From positions 124,001-188,000 of the forward strand of contig CATOMC010000002.1 in assembly GCA_951801245.1 (NCBI GenBank): DNA of 64,000 nt, written 5' to 3'. Made by a program: the position numbers and the translations under genes. Each line of letters begins with the position of its first letter. Position 1 is the first letter of the stretch. Shown here piece after piece: positions 16,305-26,671 of the stretch. This DNA comes from an uncultured Lachnospiraceae bacterium. GTDB lineage: Bacteria; Bacillota_A; Clostridia; Lachnospirales; Lachnospiraceae. The notes below the pieces were generated by a model. The model saw only the letters and a list, made by a program, of their open reading frames with translations, ran no database searches and was not told the origin of the DNA.

Positions 16305-17270
16305 ATGAAGAGAATTGTTATGACAGGTCCTACGGGAACGATCGGTATGGCGATTATGAAGTTGTGTATTACGGAAGGGATAGAAGTATTTGCAATATGC
16401 CGGCCGGATTCCAAAAGGAAACATCGCATTCCGAATCGTGATCTGGTACATAGAATAGAATGTGACTTGAATTCTTTACAGAATTTAGCAGAAAACGATT
16501 TTCCCATATGCGATGTATTTTATCATTTGGGATGGGGTGCAACTGTTGGAGAGGGAAGAAATGATTTGGATGCACAGCTTGGAAATATTCAATATACACT
16601 GGAAGCAGTGCGGCTGGCAAAAAGAATCGGGTGTCATACCTTCATAGGAGCCGGTTCACAGGCAGAATATGGGAGACCGGGAACACAGATTAAACTGGAT
16701 GCACAGGCAATGACTTTTCCGGAAAACGGATACGGCATGGCAAAACTATGCGCCGGACAAATGAGCCGGATTGCGTGCGAGCAAAACGGATTAAAGCATA
16801 TTTGGATAAGGGTTTTTAGCGTATATGGTCCATATGATGGAGAAAAATCAATGATTATTTCTACTATCAGAAAATTATTAAACAATGAGAAGGCACCTTT
16901 AACCGCAGGCGAACAGGAGTGGGATTATCTTTATAGTGAAGATGCTGCACGCGCCTTTTTATTAGCAGGGAAAAAGGGCATTGATCATAAAGTGTATTGC
17001 CTGGGGAGCGGGCAGACAAAGAAGCTGCGGGAATATACGGAGATGATGCGAAACTGGATTGATGGAAATGCTGCATTGGGTTATGGAGAGATTCCGTATA
17101 GTGATAAACAGATTATGTATTTGTGTGCGAATATTGATGATCTGAAAAAGGACGTTGGTTTTATTCCCAAAACAGATTTTTCTGATGGTATAAAGCAAAC
17201 AATAAAATGGGTAAAACAAACAACACGCAATGAAAATGACGGTTCTATCAATCATAGAGAAGGGTATTAG
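16305..17270 (+). CDS. NAD(P)-dependent nucleotide-sugar epimerase/reductase (extended SDR)
   Basis: This extended short-chain dehydrogenase/reductase has the nucleotide-binding GPTGTIG at the N-terminus and the catalytic YGMAK (Tyr and Lys). Length, at about 321 residues, is normal for sugar nucleotide epimerases and reductases. The frame also opens at an ATG at 16290. It ends nine bases before the ThDP enzyme gene. Given that neighbour and the CDP-dideoxyhexose genes of this locus, reduction of a 4-C-acetyl sugar as done by YerF is a reasonable guess, but substrate cannot be read from sequence. Confidence 0.78.
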   Translation: MKRIVMTGPTGTIGMAIMKLCITEGIEVFAICRPDSKRKHRIPNRDLVHRIECDLNSLQNLAENDFPICDVFYHLGWGATVGEGRNDLDAQLGNIQYTLEAVRLAKRIGCHTFIGAGSQAEYGRPGTQIKLDAQAMTFPENGYGMAKLCAGQMSRIACEQNGLKHIWIRVFSVYGPYDGEKSMIISTIRKLLNNEKAPLTAGEQEWDYLYSEDAARAFLLAGKKGIDHKVYCLGSGQTKKLREYTEMMRNWIDGNAALGYGEIPYSDKQIMYLCANIDDLKKDVGFIPKTDFSDGIKQTIKWVKQTTRNENDGSINHREGY

Positions 17271-17279
17271 ATACATAAA

Positions 17280-19079
17280 ATGATGAAATTATCTGATTAT
17301 GTGATAAGGAAATTAGAGGAAACCGGAACGAAGCATATGTTTATGCTTCCTGGCGGCGGTGCCATGCACTTGAATGATTCTTTGGGTAAAAGCAGCAAAA
17401 TACAGTATGTCTGCTGTCTTCACGAGCAGGCTTGTTCGATTGCCGCAGAGGCTTATGCCAGAGTAAATAATGAGATCGGATTATTGATGGTCACGACCGG
17501 CCCCGGTGGAACGAATGCCTTGACAGGAGTTGCCGGGGCTTATTTGGAGTCTACACCGATGATCGTTATATCCGGACAGGTAAAGCGTCTGGATATGATC
17601 AATCATCAGGGAGTAAGACAGCAGGGGATGCAGGAACTGGATATTATATCAGTGGCAGAGCCCATCACCAAATATGCGGTACTGGTTGATGAGCCGCAAA
17701 TGATCCGGTATCACATAGAGAAAGCTCTTTACGAAGCAACCCATGGGAGAAAAGGACCGGTCTGGCTGGATATTCCGTTGGATGTACAAGCAGCTATGAT
17801 TGATGAAGAGCAATTAACAGGTTATACCAAAGATTTTGTGATACCAAATACCTATTTAGAGAAGCAGATTTTAAAGATTATTGCGTTGATCAATCAATCT
17901 GAGCGTCCTGTTTTATTAGCAGGAAATGGGATTAGATTATCCGGTGGAATAGATATCTTTGAGCGATTAAAAGAAGAACTCGGTATTCCTGTTTTAACGA
18001 CATGGAATGGAATCGATCTGTTGGATGAAAATGATCCACTGTATTTTGGCAGGCCTGGAGGATTAGGGCACCGGTATGCAAACTTTATCCAACAGAATTC
18101 GGATTTCTTTCTCAGCATTGGCGCGAGATTGAATCTATTACAGACGGGGTTCAATTTTGATGGTTTTGCGAGAGAGGCCGTTAAAGTTATGGTAGATATC
18201 GATAGTGCGGAACTTCATAAGATAAATGTCAGGCCGGATCTGGCGGTATGTGCGGATGCAAAAGAGTTCATGGATCTTATGATGAAGCATAAAGATAAGC
18301 TGATAAAGAAGAACCGGGACGAGTGGTTTGCGTATGGACAAAAACTAAAGAAAAAATATCCTATTGTAAAAAGGGAGTATTGGGAACAGAAAGAACTCGT
18401 AAATACCTATTGTCTTTTGGAGACGATATCAGACAATTTGACTGCGGATGATGTCTTTGTATCCGGAAGTTCGGGAAGCTGCATCGACATTTCCATGCAG
18501 ACATTCAAGGTGAAAAAGGGACAGCGGGTGTTTTCTACAAAGGGTCTTGCTTCGATGGGATACGGGCTGCCGTCTGCCATAGGCGCCTGTCTTGCCAGCG
18601 GCGGGAAAAGAACGGTAGGCGTGAATGGCGATGGCGGGTTTGTCATGAACATACAAGAACTGGAAACTTTGAAGAGGCTTAACCTGCCGATTAAAATTTT
18701 TGTGCTCTGCAACCGTGGATATGGAGCCATCAAAACAACGCAGACAAATATTTTCAACGGACATCTGGTTGCCTGTAATGAGAGTTCCAACTTGTCTCTT
18801 CCGCCAATCGCAAGAGTTGCAGAAGCGTATGGACTGCATACGGTAACCATTCGTTCTAATGCAGAACTAGAGGAAAAAGTTAAGCACGCATTGGCATATG
18901 ACGGGCCGGTCATTATAGAAGTCCTGACGCCGATTGAACTGGTTGCCTTTCCGAAACAAGTATCCTATAAGCGTTCTGACGGGCAGATGGAATCCAAGCC
19001 GTTGGAATACATGAATCCGCCGCTGGATGAGGAAGAGATGGAAGAAAATATGCTGGTACCATTGTTTCAGGAAAAATAG
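17280..19079 (+). CDS. Thiamine-diphosphate enzyme, acetolactate-synthase-like (YerE-type candidate)
   Basis: This 599-residue protein has the full three-domain ThDP fold. The activating Glu lies in CCLHEQACSIAAEAYAR (about 45-61), the middle-domain region is PVLLAGNGIRLSG, and the ThDP motif GDGGF opens the cofactor domain (about 449). Acetolactate synthase is its nearest well-known relative. No ilvN or ilvC is present and the gene lies among sugar genes. YerE, a member of this family, adds an acetyl unit from pyruvate to CDP-3,6-dideoxy-4-ketohexose, and the CDP-dideoxy pathway genes are in this locus. I infer a YerE-like branching enzyme. Confidence 0.8.
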   Translation: MMKLSDYVIRKLEETGTKHMFMLPGGGAMHLNDSLGKSSKIQYVCCLHEQACSIAAEAYARVNNEIGLLMVTTGPGGTNALTGVAGAYLESTPMIVISGQVKRLDMINHQGVRQQGMQELDIISVAEPITKYAVLVDEPQMIRYHIEKALYEATHGRKGPVWLDIPLDVQAAMIDEEQLTGYTKDFVIPNTYLEKQILKIIALINQSERPVLLAGNGIRLSGGIDIFERLKEELGIPVLTTWNGIDLLDENDPLYFGRPGGLGHRYANFIQQNSDFFLSIGARLNLLQTGFNFDGFAREAVKVMVDIDSAELHKINVRPDLAVCADAKEFMDLMMKHKDKLIKKNRDEWFAYGQKLKKKYPIVKREYWEQKELVNTYCLLETISDNLTADDVFVSGSSGSCIDISMQTFKVKKGQRVFSTKGLASMGYGLPSAIGACLASGGKRTVGVNGDGGFVMNIQELETLKRLNLPIKIFVLCNRGYGAIKTTQTNIFNGHLVACNESSNLSLPPIARVAEAYGLHTVTIRSNAELEEKVKHALAYDGPVIIEVLTPIELVAFPKQVSYKRSDGQMESKPLEYMNPPLDEEEMEENMLVPLFQEK

Positions 19080-19119
19080 ACGGTATTGGTAGAATATGAA
19101 AATATGAGAGGAAACATTC

Positions 19120-20321
19120 ATGAATGAACATAAAATACTGAATCGAAAATGCCCTATCTGCGGATTTGCCGGGGGGCTGAAAGTTTACATAGGGTAGCAA
19201 TGAGCCTTCCGGATAAATTTCCAATTCCGAGAGCGTATGATGTTGTAAGCTGTCCGGGCTGCGGATTTACTTATGCTGATGTGAATGCCTGTCAGACTGA
19301 CTATAACCAATATTATGCAACCGGCAACATGTATAGTGAATATTCTGAAATCCGTGATAAGTTAACGGAGGCAAATAATAAGATTCGCTTAGAAGTATTT
19401 ATGAAATATGTAGACAGGAAATGCAGGGTACTTGATATTGGCTGTGGAGGCGGAGATTTTCTTACAGTCTTATCTGGTCATGGATATAGAAATCTGACAG
19501 GAATCGATCCGTCAGAAACATCTGTGAAAAAAATTAAAACGGAATTAGGTTTTCAGGCTGTAGTCGGAAATATTTTTGATGAGGCACCGGAAGAATTAAA
19601 GAATGAATTCGATGTCGTTTGCTGTACAGCGGTTGGAGAACATGTATATGATTTGGAACACTTTGTTCAGCATTTGAAGCAATACGCTAAGAAAAATGGC
19701 GGCATGATTTTTATTGATGTGCCATGTGCTGAAGGGTTTGGGACATACATAAGGAATTCAGCGCATTATTTTAACCATGAACATATTAATTACTTTAGTC
19801 TTCAGTCCATGGACCGGTTGTTTGCCAATCAGGAATGCAAACGGATAAGCAGTGATACGGAAAGCCGCAAAGTACTCGATTTTGATCTTCCGGAGTTGAT
19901 CATAGAGGCAGTGTATATGCTGGAAGATGGATATCATCACATATATGACAGAGATTGTGCCGCAGAAGATTCGATTAAGAAATATGTTTCTTCAATAGAA
20001 AAAAGTGAAGCTGCAAAAATGAATGAAATAAAGGCATTTATATCTGAAAACGAGGATGGGATAGTTGTATGGGGTGCAGGTTCCTATTGCATGAATATTC
20101 TCGAAAAAATAGGAGATTTACAAGAAAAGATTCTCTTCTTTGTGGACAATAACAGGACAAAGCAGGGGGAGAAAATGGCCGGAAAAGATATTGTCAGTTC
20201 AGAGAGGTTAAAAAATTATGACGGGAAGATCAGAATACTGATTCTGGCAATACAACAGGCAGATGATATTGCCAAAGAAATAGATGAAATGGGTATTATA
20301 TGTGAAGTGATGAAAGGTTAG
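19120..20321 (+). CDS. Sugar C-methyltransferase-like protein, out of frame at a G6 run
   Basis: The natural start appears to be ATG 19120, with GAGAGGA upstream, encoding MNEHKILNRKCPICGF, a zinc-ribbon start. That frame stops at 19196. The body (SLHRVAMSLPDKFPIPRAYD, CPGCGFTY, then the SAM-binding VLDIGCGGGDFL) is in another frame. Seven instead of six Gs at 19171-19176 would join them. The body has a Rossmann methyltransferase domain and a C-terminal WGAGSYCMNIL domain as in NDP-hexose C-methyltransferases. A shorter product could start at ATG 19200. It is either phase-variable, a mutation or a sequencing error. Confidence 0.75.
19171..19176 (+). repeat. G6 run at frame break of methyltransferase gene
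   Basis: Six Gs lie at the exact point where the zinc-ribbon start and the methyltransferase body change frame. One added G, or two fewer, restores one long frame. The run is short for slippage, so an assembly or sequencing error is as likely as a real switch. Confidence 0.6.
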
Positions 20322-20326
20322 TAACG

Positions 20327-21316
20327 ATGGACAAGAAAATGGTGAGCATTATAGTTCCCTGCTTTAATGAGGAAGGTAATATTAAGCAATTATATTCTGC
20401 AGTAGTCGAACAATTGGCAAAAATCAAAGATAAGTATACTTATGAAATAATATTTGCGGACAATGGTTCAACGGACGATTCTGAAAGGATATTCAGGGAA
20501 CTTGCATCAGAAGATAACTGTGTAAAAGTTATTTTCAACCAGACCAATTTTGGGCCAGATCCATCAGTCACCAATTTATACTGCAGGGCATCAGGTGATG
20601 CTATTATTGCGATAGCCTGTGATCTGCAGGAACCGCCGGAATTAATTCCTGAATTTATCAGGGAATGGGAAAATGGATATGAGGTTGTTTTCGGGCAGAA
20701 AACAAAGAGTATGGAAAATCCGTTTAAGTATATATGCAGGAAAATCTATTATGAGATTATCGATGTATTCTCAGATTATGAACAATATCATCAAATAACT
20801 GGATTCGGACTGATTACAAGAGAAGTCAGAGATGTCGTTTTGATTCAAAAAAGGCAGGATCCGGGGATGAATATTCGTCATATCATCGGTCAGTATGGAT
20901 TTAGGGTAAAGCTTGTTCCGTATGTACAAAGAAAAAGGGAAAGAGGGCTATCCAGTTATAATATTTATAATTATTATGGATTTGCCGTGTCTTCCTTATG
21001 CCGTACCTCGTTAAAACCATTAAGACTTATGACAGTATTAGGCATATTTACTTCGATTGGGTGCATTATTGTTGCCTTGGTTTATTTCATATATAAATTA
21101 TTGCATTGGACAAGCTTTAATGTAGGTATGGCGCCTTTGGTAATCGGGTTGTTCTTTGTATCGGGAGTCATTCTGTTCTGTATCGGGATTCTGGGTGAGT
21201 ATGTGGGAATCATACTTGGAAGAGTGACGGATAAGCCGGTAGTTGTAGAAAAAGAGCGGCTTAATTTTGAGCAAAAATTTGATAAGAACAGGGAAGGAAG
21301 AAATGTGTCAGATTAG
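20327..21316 (+). CDS. GT2 glycosyltransferase, DPM1/GtrB-like with two membrane helices
   Basis: This 329-residue protein has a GT-A fold with SIIVPCFNEEGNIKQLY at the start, ADNGSTDDSE near 50 and the DxD-like ACDLQEPPE near 100. It ends with two membrane helices (about 235-260 and 268-292) and GEYVGIILGRV, the pattern of enzymes that load sugar onto undecaprenyl phosphate (GtrB, ArnC). It probably makes a lipid-linked sugar for one of the GT-C-like membrane proteins of the locus. It begins five bases after the methyltransferase gene. Confidence 0.88.
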   Translation: MDKKMVSIIVPCFNEEGNIKQLYSAVVEQLAKIKDKYTYEIIFADNGSTDDSERIFRELASEDNCVKVIFNQTNFGPDPSVTNLYCRASGDAIIAIACDLQEPPELIPEFIREWENGYEVVFGQKTKSMENPFKYICRKIYYEIIDVFSDYEQYHQITGFGLITREVRDVVLIQKRQDPGMNIRHIIGQYGFRVKLVPYVQRKRERGLSSYNIYNYYGFAVSSLCRTSLKPLRLMTVLGIFTSIGCIIVALVYFIYKLLHWTSFNVGMAPLVIGLFFVSGVILFCIGILGEYVGIILGRVTDKPVVVEKERLNFEQKFDKNREGRNVSD

Positions 21317-22265
21317 TGTTGTTGTTCCCGTATATAACGTAGAAAAGTATATTGAGAGATGTATTAGAAGCATATTGGAACAGACATTTTCTGATATGGA
21401 AGTCATCATTGTGAATGATGGAAGCCAGGATAGCAGTATCGATATTATACATAATGCCTTTCAGGACAGACGGATTAAGATTGTAAATAAGGAAAATGCG
21501 GGACTGCCGCAGGCCAGAAGAACAGGATTTGAAAATTCTACAGGCAGATATATTGTATTTGTTGACGCAGATGATTGGATAGAAAATAACATGCTGCAGG
21601 TACTGTATGAGAAAATCGTATCGTCTCAGGCGGATATTGTTTGTTGTGGTGTGCTTTTTGATGATGACGAAGGAACGTGTATGGGAAGATGGAAAACAGA
21701 AGAGGAGACGGCTTATGATACTGCATCTGCAATTCGGAATCTGCACAGTTCTCGTGGCGTATATCAGTTTATGTGGAATAAACTATTCAGACGGGAGGTA
21801 ATTTCTGTCGGAGATTTTCCAACGGGGCATTTTGTGGGAGAAGATTACTGTACGCTGATTCCTATCATAGAAAAGGCAGCCAATATCATTCAGATTCCTG
21901 AGAACACGTATCACTACGTGCAGCATGGCAGTAATATGACAAAGGCCGGTTTTGGACCAAGCTTTGTGCAGGCATATGAACATTATAATCATTTGAGAAA
22001 ATATTTAATAAAAAGATATGACAACTGTAAAGACAGTATACTTTGTTATCACTTATCGGAGTACATGTTTATTATGAATGCTATGGCAAGAAATGACAGA
22101 TACCAAAGAGACATGATACAGGAAATGACAAAGTACGTCAGGGAAAATATTGCGACATATCTGTGTAATAAGCATGTTAAAAAATTCTATAAATGTGCGG
22201 CAGTTGTTCTGGCGGTTCATTGGAGAATTTATATAAAAATGTATAGGACTTTAATGGGGAGTTGA
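21303..22265 (+). CDS. GT2 family glycosyltransferase
   Basis: This is a cytosolic GT-A glycosyltransferase of about 320 residues. It shows ISVVVPVYNVEKYIERCIRS at the start, VNDGSQDSS near 36 and the DxD metal site VDADDW near 88. These are typical of enzymes that extend repeat units from nucleotide sugars. The ATG at 21303 follows GGGAAGGAAG and overlaps the previous gene by 14 bases; the frame is open further upstream but without a good start. Sugar specificity is unknown. Confidence 0.88.
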   Translation: MCQISVVVPVYNVEKYIERCIRSILEQTFSDMEVIIVNDGSQDSSIDIIHNAFQDRRIKIVNKENAGLPQARRTGFENSTGRYIVFVDADDWIENNMLQVLYEKIVSSQADIVCCGVLFDDDEGTCMGRWKTEEETAYDTASAIRNLHSSRGVYQFMWNKLFRREVISVGDFPTGHFVGEDYCTLIPIIEKAANIIQIPENTYHYVQHGSNMTKAGFGPSFVQAYEHYNHLRKYLIKRYDNCKDSILCYHLSEYMFIMNAMARNDRYQRDMIQEMTKYVRENIATYLCNKHVKKFYKCAAVVLAVHWRIYIKMYRTLMGS

Positions 22266-22272
22266 CGCAGCG

Positions 22273-23352
22273 GTGGCGGATTATGAAATTACTTTACTAG
22301 AGAAAATCAGTGATAGTAATCATTTTGTATGGAGTAGTGTAAGAAAAGGGGCTGCAGTATTTTCGAATCTGGAAACCATGTTACAAATTCGAAAGCAAGG
22401 GAAGAAAATATTTCTGTTATTGACGCCCCAGTATAATAATCTGGGCGATCATGCGATCGCGCTGTCTTCCATTGCCTGGTTACGGGCAAGTTTTCCTGAA
22501 TATTCGGTCGTGGATATCACTTGTAATTTCTATAAAAATTTGAAAACGCTGCTTACAAAATGTATGGGCGAAGATGATGTGATCTGTATTACCGGCGGCG
22601 GTTTTATGGGCGATATGTGGATGATATCAGAAAACATGGTCAGAGATATTATCTGTACCTATAGAAATCATAAAATAATCGTAATGCCGCAGACAGTGTT
22701 TTTTCAATCCGATAGAGAAAAGAAAATATCGAAAGAAATTTATACCTCCAATAAAAACGTATATTTTGCATTGAGAGATAAGGATTCGTATTCCATCATG
22801 AAGGAGTGGATGGGGGAAGAGAGAGTCATTTACGTGCCGGATATTGTAATGGTATTTCGGTATAACCGTCATGAAGTACAAAGACACGGTATCGGGATAT
22901 GTTTTCGCGAGGATGTTGAGAAAGTTGACTATGATATCACAAAGAAAGATGTAGTCACCTTTTTTGCTAATCAAAATAGACAAGTGAAAGAAATATCGAC
23001 TTTACTGAAACAGCCATTTGTATTTACCCGGAGAAGAAAGAGATACGTAGACAGAAAGTTGAAAGAGATAGAACAATTAGAACTCATTGTCACGAACAGG
23101 CTGCACTGCATGATTTTTGCTTATTTATGCGGGACGCCTTGTCTTGCATTCGATAACAGAAGCCATAAGGTCAGCGGAGGATGGGAGTGGCTGAAAGATT
23201 CCGGATACATAAGGATGTATGACAGCAATATTTCTTTGAAACAGCAAGTGGATGAATTAATCGGATGTAGGACAAGCATCCCTGATTGTACGAAACTGCT
23301 AAATAAATATAAAGAGTTTGCGGATACCTTTATGAAATGGGTGGAGGAATAG
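22273..23352 (+). CDS. Polysaccharide pyruvyl transferase family protein
   Basis: This 359-residue protein matches the CsaB/WcaK-type pyruvyltransferase family, which adds pyruvate ketals from PEP to polysaccharide sugars. Signatures are LLTPQYNNLGDHAIALSSIA near 50-69, the Gly-rich ITGGGFMGDMW near 100 and VTNRLHCMIFAYLCGTPC near the end. Translation probably starts at GTG 22273, eight bases after the previous stop. A pyruvyl decoration would make the surface polymer acidic. Confidence 0.85.
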   Translation: MADYEITLLEKISDSNHFVWSSVRKGAAVFSNLETMLQIRKQGKKIFLLLTPQYNNLGDHAIALSSIAWLRASFPEYSVVDITCNFYKNLKTLLTKCMGEDDVICITGGGFMGDMWMISENMVRDIICTYRNHKIIVMPQTVFFQSDREKKISKEIYTSNKNVYFALRDKDSYSIMKEWMGEERVIYVPDIVMVFRYNRHEVQRHGIGICFREDVEKVDYDITKKDVVTFFANQNRQVKEISTLLKQPFVFTRRRKRYVDRKLKEIEQLELIVTNRLHCMIFAYLCGTPCLAFDNRSHKVSGGWEWLKDSGYIRMYDSNISLKQQVDELIGCRTSIPDCTKLLNKYKEFADTFMKWVEE

Positions 23353-23410
23353 GCGGCGAAGAAAGCAGATGGTAATCAATTATTGATTTTTTGTAGAAAG
23401 GAACAGTTAC

Positions 23411-25492
23411 ATGCGAAAGGGATTGGCGGCAAATAAATTTTGTAAATTGCAGTTTCTCAAAGAGAATTATCAATATAAATATTTCTGCCTGATAGCGGTT
23501 AGTATCGTTTGGTATATAGCAGGAAATTTTATATGTCCTGCTATCGATACGGATCTGATTGAGGCAGTGCTTATATTATTTACGTTGGGTACAATATGTT
23601 TTTTTTTAGGAAGAGACTGTCAGATCATAACGCGAAATCATATCGGACAGATTTTCGTGATAGCAACGGTAATGGTTTTGTTCTGGGATGCGGCATTGTT
23701 TTCAGCAGTCACATCCAAAACAGAGCACATCATTCTTGTGATAGAGGGTACCATTATTATCAATTATTTATGGCTGCTTTGTGCGTTTATTTATTTTCGG
23801 AAATGGGAAAAGGTATTTGACAAAAAGAAGTTTGTTTTATATTCGATTATTTTCTTTTTATTTTTTATCGGTAATTTTGTTTTGATCAAAAGTCCATTCA
23901 GCTTGGACGGGTATATTTATTATGCTGATATTCGCTCAATAAGTAAATGGGATTTCTGTGGAATCTATAAATTGCAGCTTTGCGGGCATATATCGGCAGC
24001 ATATAGTTGTTTGATGTTGATAGGAGAATTTATCGTTCCGGAAAATATAATGGGAGTCCGCATGATCCATATCATTTTCGGGTGTATTACAATTTATGCT
24101 TTTGGGAAAATCGTGGAATCGATTACGTCAAATAGAGTAGTGCAGACTATCTGTACCGTTTTTTTTGCCTTTTCTCCAATCGTATATGGAACGGTTCTTG
24201 ATATTAATTTGGATTATGCGCTTTTTTGTTTTTTTATTTGGTTTGTAAGTTGTTATATACATAAAAAGTATATTTTAATGATATTTTGCGGCTTATGTGT
24301 ATGTTATACAAAGGAAGTAGGATGTGTATTATTTGGGGCTTTTTTCATAGGCATCTTTATAGAAAAGTTATTGATGCAAATAAAGGATATGGAAAGTATA
24401 TGGATTGATCTAAGAAAAATTCCTAATCTGATATTTATTGCGATAGGAGTGGTATGGATTATTACATATGTATTCCGCGATGCGAGTTACTGGATGACTA
24501 CTGTTACAATGGATGAATTAATGGAAGGGGCACGATTAAATACCTTTTCATTCGATAGAGAATATATTGTTCATAAATTAAAAGAAATGCTCTTTATCAA
24601 TTTTAGCTGGTTGTTCCTTTTAGTGTCCGGAGTGTTGTTTATAGTTGGGAAAAAGCTAAAGTTGCGCAGAGATGGTGGAGAAATACCTATTTTCCCGATG
24701 AAAATTTCATGTTTGGCCTATATGATATTTAACGCGCTTTATTTTACATGGACACATTATAGATACATGAATTTAGTATTTTTCTTTTTTGTTGTATTTA
24801 TGATAAATACGGTTCATAGGGTTATTAAAGATACGGTTGGAGAAAAGATTATATTTGTTTTAACGGGAACTTTAATTATTATATCAAGTTTTTTTACTGC
24901 GGATCCATTTACGGCTCCAAATTTTATGACCTTTAAGACAAGTAGTGGTAATTTGGCTATTCTTGGCAGCTTAGAGGAAAAAGAAAATGGTAATTACGTT
25001 ATAAACAAAAATAATAAGCTTTTAGCAGCGTTGGATAATGCCACACTATATAATAATCAATTGATTTATTTCAAACATTGTATAAATAAAGTTTTTGATA
25101 AGATAAATTATGATGCTGACAAATTAGTTGTGATTCCCAGAAAACCAGGTGATGAAGGTGATTATGGAACTTTGAGGACTATTTTCGCATCTTGTCCATT
25201 TAAGACAGACGTTATGTACTGGGATGTAGCAAAGGAAAAACTGGAACTTGAATTAGCAAAAGTGGTTGACGATAATGACAGATACCAACGGGTAAATATC
25301 AAGTGCATCCGAGACATAAGTGAGTTAAGTGAGGAAGAAATGGAGCGGTATGATGAAATATATTTTTGGGGAATTGAATTATATAAAAACAATGATTCCC
25401 AGAATATACTTCATCAGGAAACAAATCAATTTCCGATGATCGGACAGGCCAGGACAGTCGGCTGGTGCTGGGATATCTATCAATTGAAATAA
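23411..25492 (+). CDS. Large polytopic membrane protein, GT-C-like
   Basis: This 693-residue protein has about twelve membrane helices in the first 500 residues and a soluble C-terminal part. After two helices comes an extracytoplasmic loop, SPFSLDGYIYYADIRSIS, with an Asp placed as in GT-C glycosyltransferases. I cannot assign a family, and a polymerase (Wzy-like) role is also possible. The gene is clearly more AT-rich than the flanking core genes. GAAAGGAAC precedes the ATG. Confidence 0.7.
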   Translation: MRKGLAANKFCKLQFLKENYQYKYFCLIAVSIVWYIAGNFICPAIDTDLIEAVLILFTLGTICFFLGRDCQIITRNHIGQIFVIATVMVLFWDAALFSAVTSKTEHIILVIEGTIIINYLWLLCAFIYFRKWEKVFDKKKFVLYSIIFFLFFIGNFVLIKSPFSLDGYIYYADIRSISKWDFCGIYKLQLCGHISAAYSCLMLIGEFIVPENIMGVRMIHIIFGCITIYAFGKIVESITSNRVVQTICTVFFAFSPIVYGTVLDINLDYALFCFFIWFVSCYIHKKYILMIFCGLCVCYTKEVGCVLFGAFFIGIFIEKLLMQIKDMESIWIDLRKIPNLIFIAIGVVWIITYVFRDASYWMTTVTMDELMEGARLNTFSFDREYIVHKLKEMLFINFSWLFLLVSGVLFIVGKKLKLRRDGGEIPIFPMKISCLAYMIFNALYFTWTHYRYMNLVFFFFVVFMINTVHRVIKDTVGEKIIFVLTGTLIIISSFFTADPFTAPNFMTFKTSSGNLAILGSLEEKENGNYVINKNNKLLAALDNATLYNNQLIYFKHCINKVFDKINYDADKLVVIPRKPGDEGDYGTLRTIFASCPFKTDVMYWDVAKEKLELELAKVVDDNDRYQRVNIKCIRDISELSEEEMERYDEIYFWGIELYKNNDSQNILHQETNQFPMIGQARTVGWCWDIYQLK

Positions 25493-25542
25493 GAAGGAAA
25501 GTTATTGAACCAATCAGGATAAACAAAGTGGGAGAACTGGAA

Positions 25543-26625
25543 ATGGACAAGGTAAAAAGGTTTATTGATTGTATCTATACGGCAACAAAATGTAATTTGA
25601 GATGTTCGTATTGTTACATAACACAGGAAAAGAAGTGGCAGGAAAAATTGCCGCAGTTGAAATATAGTCCGGAAGTCATCGGGGAAGCTTTGTCTCAGGA
25701 AAGATTAGGCGGAATATGTCATTTTAATATATGTGGTTTAGGGGAAACACTGATCCCGCCGGAAATGACAGGCATTATATATCATATACTGAAGCAGGGG
25801 CATTATGTCATGGTCATTACCAATGGAACGATCAGCAGGAGATTCGATGAGATTATTAAGTTCCCGAAGGAATATCTGGATAGATTGACTTTTAAATTTT
25901 CATTCCATTATGAGGAGCTGAGCAGATTACAATTGATGGATGAATTTTTTCATAATGTGCATAAGGTATCCGATGCGGGAGCTTCATTTTCCGTAGAGAT
26001 AACACCGCATGACGGATTGATTGATAAGATACCTGAGATTAAGGCGGCCTGTATGAAAAATGTGGGTGCATTATGTCATGTCACGGTAGCCAGGGATGCG
26101 TCAAAGTATAATATCCCTATCTTAACAAACCTTACGAGAGAAGAATATAGGAAAACATGGGGGACATTTGATTCGGAAATGTTCCGGTTTAAAATGTCCA
26201 CGTTTGGCGTGAAAAGAAAGGAATTCTGTTATGCAGGGGATTGGACCTGCTTTTTAAATCTGGTAACCGGTGTCCTGCGTCCTTGTTACTATATGTACGG
26301 CGGACAAAATATTTTTGAAGATATAGAGAAACCGATTCGTTTTGAGGCAATAGGGGAATGTCATTTGAGCCATTGCTATAATTCTCATGCCTTTCTGACA
26401 ATAGGCGCCATACCGGAATTAGATACACCACATTATCAGGAGATGCGGGACCGGGTTGATCAGCAGGGCAATCATTGGCTCAAACCGCAGATACGAGAAT
26501 TCTTTAATACCAAACTGGTAGATAGCAATGAGGAATATGATGATCGGCGTAAAAGGAAGCTGCGGCTAAAAAATAGGATTAAAAATCTTCCGATTAAGTT
26601 GTATCTGCTGATCACAAGGCAATAA
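25543..26625 (+). CDS. Radical SAM protein
   Basis: This protein of about 360 residues has the radical SAM cluster motif CNLRCSYC (C-x3-C-x2-C) near residue 16, and GLGETLIPPE further on as the usual GGE-type SAM contact. The C-terminal half has more cysteines (CYAGDWTC, RPCYYM, CHLSHC) that could bind an auxiliary cluster, SPASM-like but not canonical. The ATG at 25543 follows GGGAG; upstream in-frame codons overlap the previous gene. Radical SAM enzymes in polysaccharide loci may modify sugars or peptides; the substrate is unknown. Confidence 0.85.
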   Translation: MDKVKRFIDCIYTATKCNLRCSYCYITQEKKWQEKLPQLKYSPEVIGEALSQERLGGICHFNICGLGETLIPPEMTGIIYHILKQGHYVMVITNGTISRRFDEIIKFPKEYLDRLTFKFSFHYEELSRLQLMDEFFHNVHKVSDAGASFSVEITPHDGLIDKIPEIKAACMKNVGALCHVTVARDASKYNIPILTNLTREEYRKTWGTFDSEMFRFKMSTFGVKRKEFCYAGDWTCFLNLVTGVLRPCYYMYGGQNIFEDIEKPIRFEAIGECHLSHCYNSHAFLTIGAIPELDTPHYQEMRDRVDQQGNHWLKPQIREFFNTKLVDSNEEYDDRRKRKLRLKNRIKNLPIKLYLLITRQ

Positions 26626-26671
26626 GGCAACTATGTCCTGGCGGCTAAAAGTTTCATGAAATAGAGGGCGA

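Noticed and set aside
17280..19079. Reading the ThDP enzyme as acetolactate synthase for branched-chain amino acids
   Set aside because: No ilvN, ilvC or ilvD is nearby and the gene is embedded among nucleotide-sugar genes. A sugar-modifying ThDP enzyme fits the context better, although the fold is the same.
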